Of a stretch of DNA of 64,000 bases, positions 60,131-64,000 are shown piece after piece; positions within the stretch are counted from its first letter, which is position 1, and every line of letters begins with the position of its first letter. Origin of the DNA: Chrysopilus asiliformis (lineage: Eukaryota; Arthropoda; Insecta; Diptera; Rhagionidae); NCBI GenBank assembly GCA_964034945.1, contig OZ035961.1:4074001-4138000 (forward strand). Direction: 5' to 3'. A program made the position numbers and the translations under genes. The notes under the pieces are model-generated. The model was not told the DNA's origin. It saw only the letters and a list, made by a program, of their open reading frames with translations, and searched no databases.

Positions 60131-61951
60131 GAGCTTCATCATTTTTCCTGAAACGGATGTCGCATTGATCAGAAAGTTTTTACCTACCCCTGTTCTCAAG
60201 TCGGTCACCTTCATGAATACAATATTTTCATTCTTAGATACGCAGAGGAAAGTAAAAAGAAATACGTAGAAATTTAATCTATTGTCCAAATATTTTTTGG
60301 TGTGCTTTGAATAAAAGAAGGGGGTGGCCTGCGGTAGTATTAAATGAGTGTCATTAAAGAAGTGTTGGATCAGGCCAGAATTGACCTCAAAATCAATTTT
60401 ATTGAGAAAAACTTTTTGATTTCAACCAAATTTTACCAATAAAGAAAGACAAGCCGACATCATCGATAAAAAAAATTTATTGCTAAATATCTTCATAAAA
60501 GCTAAAAATTCGTATCTAAATTATTTTCTAAAAAAGTTTACATGCTTAAAATATCCTAAAGCTTTCAGTTTTAAATGTTATCAAACTCATAAATTAACCG
60601 AAAGACATAATTTCCTACAAAAACATTAATAAGCATTATTCATTTTATGCTCACATAAATATAAAAGTGAAACAATAAAACAATATGAACAACAATTTAT
60701 ATTAGAAGTATTTTAAAGTTTCACCAAAAATTCATGCAATGGTACACATTCACAGTTTCTACAATACTTAAATGTGCGCACAGAAGTGCATTAGCAAACC
60801 TTTGAATAAATAATGTGCCAAGGGAGGCAGATAGAATTGGATACTTAACAAATAAATATGAGAAATTATCATTATGAATTATATTAAGAAATATATTCAC
60901 ATTCTATCCATTCATGTATTTAGTACTTATTTCGCTTTATTATTCAACTATGCTACATTGTTTTCATAAGGGTTAAATTATATTACACAATGGAATTTCA
61001 CAATGGAATTTCTTTTGCATGAAACTCTCCTTGCGTTATGATTAGGAATTCACAACGGCAAATAAAACCTTTACATAAATATGTATTAGAAAAATAAGGA
61101 CAAATTAGATACGCAGATACTCGTTTAATGTTACTATCGCGCGCGGAAAAGTTAATAATGTTTTGTACCGTGAAAAACGTTAATTTGTTCGGTTTTTTAA
61201 AATAAAATGGAATGTTGCTTGGTTCAAGTAATTTCAATATACCTTTCGGGAAAAATTTTAGAAATTACATTTTTAACAGCTCTTGAAAAAATACTGTTAT
61301 CTTTACAGGACTTTCAGGTAAAAACTTTGAAAATTTCCACATTAGATTTGTGGTCAGCGATCTTAAAAATCTCCTAATGAATTTTTCCCGAATATGTAAC
61401 ATGGCGTAATCGCCTTTTCGTCTATGAAAACCGTTTGAAAATGATTTGTAAGATCTTAAAAAAAATTTCGCGCACCTTTTAGGCCGGTTTGCTGATACAA
61501 GTCATAACTATTTAAGTTATGTTAAGCTTTCTTAAACCATAGAAATTTTGGCACTTAACAAATTTAAGTTCGACATAAGTTGCTAAGTTTCTTTGGTGCA
61601 AACCGCTCTTAAATGTATAAAAGTATGCAGACTCTCCAATACACGCCAATAATTCTTTTCCGCACGGAGAGAAAAAATAAAACAGATTCCTACAAAAATT
61701 AAGAATATACGGGGAAATGGAATGTTCTGGTATTGATTGTAAGTGGGTCAATATTAAATTACAATGTTTGCCTCTGACAAACTAACAAGGGAAATTAAAG
61801 TAAAAATAGTAGTAAACATAAGAAAAATTACAATTGCTAGAGGGCAATTATCAAATATAGAACAACCCGAATTTTGGTTTAAACAAAATTCATTTGCATT
61901 CCATTTGTATTCCACTTTAAGGAGGAAGGAGTGGTCGACTGGGATTTTGAT
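60131..61951. other. AT-rich noncoding DNA
   Basis: No gene or element recognised. Confidence 0.45.
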
Positions 61952-63242
61952 CCCAGCAGGAAAAGAAGCGCTTCAGAAGCCCTTATGAAGCGCTTCTCAG
62001 AAGCTCGAAGTGCTTCTTTTCCCATACCCTATTCATGTATTTTTTAACATTGGATGTCATTGCAGGGAAGCGCTTCCCTCAAGCTGCCTTTGAAGCGCTT
62101 CTGAAGCGCTCGAATAGCAGCATGTCGGAAGCTCATTGGAATTCTCTCCGGTTGTACATTCACGGCCAAAATTTTTTGTTTTTAATAAAAAGGTTTTTTT
62201 ACAATTTAAATAAATTTTTTATTTTTAATAAATGTAATTAAACAGATTTTTAACATGTTAATTAAAACTGTGTGACGTATTTTACATTTAAATATTTACA
62301 AAGACTGTAATTGTATGTAACTTAGTCACATAAAATTACAGTCTTTGTGAATATTTAAAGGAAAAATACGTCACCTAGTTTTACATATATGTAACCTTAT
62401 ATGATTTATTTTTTCTGTTCTGAAGCCCAGTACCATTGAGTCTTTGAAGTCCTCGAATCCAAAATTTTCATTACTTAGTGCTTCTGTTGGAAACAAAAAA
62501 AAATTGTTTAGTGAAGTCTTAAAAAATTAACTTTTTTTCTACTTAATAAATTCAGTATTTACAATATTTATTACTTAATAATTCAGTAAAATTTATTACT
62601 AACCGTAAACAAATGAAGAAAATAATCTTGTCGAATCAATTAGTATTTTTTTCTGCTCTCCGTCCCAATTGACTTCTAGAAGTATGAAAAAAAAGTTCAT
62701 GCATTTTGCCAGGGGATGTTTCCCAATTATTGTTTTTATATATGAGATCTATTAAGTGTTATTTACTATTAGTATAGAAAAATAATAATAGGCATATTTT
62801 AAAAATGCTCACCAATTCTGCCTTAGAATAATCATTCAGTTATCTAACGCAGATGAATTTCTGTATTGCTTGTAAAACGAATCGACATTTCTTTTGCAAC
62901 CAGTCTCTTAGAAAATCCACAATTGTTTGTAGCCATCTCAGGTAAATGAAAATCCAACCTGGTACACCTCTCAACATTAATAAATGTAATATAATTTAAA
63001 ACATTTGTTTACTTACCACTTAATGTTTGCGAAATAATTCACTTGCAGCCCTTTACGAATTTTTGCGACAATTGAATATTATTGACAGTTTGAAATTCAA
63101 ATCATTACTCGATTACCACATTTTATGTTTCTATAGAAATTCTATTGGTAAATGATGTGCTTCCCAACTGCTTCTTTTGGAAGCGAGTAAGAAGCGCTTC
63201 GTTCATGCTTCCCCAAGAAGCGCTTCAATTTTTCCTATTGGG
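61952..63242. mobile_element. 1.3-kb non-autonomous element with GAAGCGCTTC subterminal palindromes
   Basis: Inverted ends CCCAGCAGGAAAA and CCCAATAGGAAAA, flanked by AT at 61950 and 63243. The 10-bp palindrome GAAGCGCTTC occurs at 61965, 61987, 62067 and 62092 near the left end and at 63191 and 63217 near the right. Further degenerate copies lie between. The interior is AT-rich, has no transposase ORF and carries the nested inverted repeat 62264-62382. Superfamily not assigned. Confidence 0.72.
62264..62382. repeat. Inverted repeat, 49-bp arms
   Basis: Arms 62264-62312 and 62334-62382, loop of 21 bases. The arms include TGACGTATTTTACATTTAAA and AATTACAGTCTTTG with a few differences. It lies inside the 1.3-kb element and may be a nested foldback or part of it. 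Confidence 0.75.
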
Positions 63243-63539
63243 ATGTAAGGAAAAGTGATGTAAAATTATATTCTAAACATATTCTGTTTCCATAATTTTT
63301 TCGATACGCCCAACCGTTTGTAGGATGGCTTTAAATAACACAAATATTATTTAATTGGAATATTATTTAATCAACTGAACGGTTTTGCAAATTATTTTAG
63401 AATGACAAATATTTATAAAATTAATTGTAATTTTAAAATATTACTATGATTTGAAAATATCAATATCATAAAGTAAATAATAACAAATATACAATTCCTA
63501 CACGTTATTGATAAAATCGCGAAAAATTATTTTATTTGT

Positions 63540-63764
63540 AGGGGAGAAGGGTTCGATTTTACCCGTTCAAGAACTTAGCCTTTCTATTTACGAGAAATGC
63601 AACAATCGTTTCGAAGTTATGGTGTTCACAAAAAGACAGACAGACTGGCGGATGGATAGACGGACGGACGGACGTGTGGAAATCAAAATCTTTTGTCATA
63701 CAAAACATCCTGATGTACATCATTTTTGTATCCGACGATAAGTTTAATGCGTTACAAACGCTGC
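63540..63764 (-). mobile_element. mini-me/HINE-like element, subtype 1, partial
   Basis: Read on the minus strand: CGTTTGTAACGC, ATGACAAAAGATTTTGATTT, a (GTCC)n tract, then AACACCATAACTTCGAA and a GCTAAGTTCTTGAACGGGTA block shared with 17607. Confidence 0.6.
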
Positions 63765-64000
63765 ACCTAATCTAATATAATTTTATATGATTTTTATATA
63801 TAGTATAAAAAGTTGAAATTCTCTAGAATGAAGTTTCGTTAACAAAAGTTGAAAAATTCAACCGAAAAGATAAAAAAGTGAACTAAAAAGTTTTAAAATT
63901 AAATCGAATAAATGAAAAAGTGAAATTTCAAGCTTTCAATAGTCTAGTTTTTAAACTAAAAAGTTTAAAAACTCGACCCAAATTTTCTACCGTGTATGAT
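63765..64000. other. AT-rich noncoding DNA
   Basis: Nothing recognised up to the window end. Confidence 0.45.

Noticed and set aside
1..64000. tRNA, rRNA and snRNA genes
   Set aside because: Reading for A/B-box pairs and conserved rRNA words found none convincing; a covariance-model search was not possible.

Overview
The window is AT-rich eukaryotic DNA, almost certainly from an insect and probably a dipteran. The Ty3/gypsy retrotransposon, the mariner-type element, several MITE families and the Helitron-like elements fit insects. The repeated (GTCY)n-core elements resemble the 'mini-me'/HINE elements described from Diptera. I find no bacterial gene organisation and no complete host protein-coding gene. 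The window reads as intergenic or intronic DNA built largely from mobile elements of different ages.

Region 1-8787 is one LTR retrotransposon, cut at the left by the window edge. The two LTR copies look identical by eye over the 434 bases that can be compared. Its parts are a tRNA-Lys-type primer site, gag with a zinc knuckle, and pol (protease, reverse transcriptase, RNase H, then integrase in a second ORF). The pol frame is broken inside RNase H near 4905-4912, so this copy looks unable to make intact pol despite its young LTRs. No env is seen. Between integrase and the 3' LTR, the minus strand carries a gene-like structure: several exon-sized open segments with good splice signals, a stop codon and AATAAA, convergent with pol. 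Introns in antisense orientation would survive the retrotransposon's RNA cycle. This is the most unusual feature of the window.

Region 8788-31524 is mostly featureless AT-rich DNA with scattered elements: mini-me-like copies (9350, 15530, 17607), an internally deleted mariner/IS630 element (12202-12726), a 304-bp MITE candidate (13236), a near-perfect 93-bp inverted repeat (15027-15226), a piggyBac-like MITE with TTAA flanks (24310-24607), and a Helitron-like element on the minus strand (30997-31524).

Region 31525-49057 holds a mini-me copy with an internal 220-bp duplication (35940-36690), two sister Helitron-like copies (40438 and 48594), two MITEs placed head to tail around one shared TAA (40808-41188 and 41192-41372), and the 3' end of a LINE with an (AAAT)n tail (44285-44713).

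Region 50495-64000 is dense in MITEs. Two have TTA target duplications and TIRs with a TTTACACG or TTCACACG core. Others are a 321-bp MITE with a 23-bp perfect internal hairpin, a 234-bp foldback, a 1.1-kb GACAAACA minisatellite, a MITE inserted inside a mini-me tract (59597-60083), and a 1.3-kb element with GAAGCGCTTC palindromes near both ends (61952-63242). The parts share no pathway; they record successive insertions. Boundaries, similarity and family names come from reading the sequence by eye and from remembered family features, not from searches.
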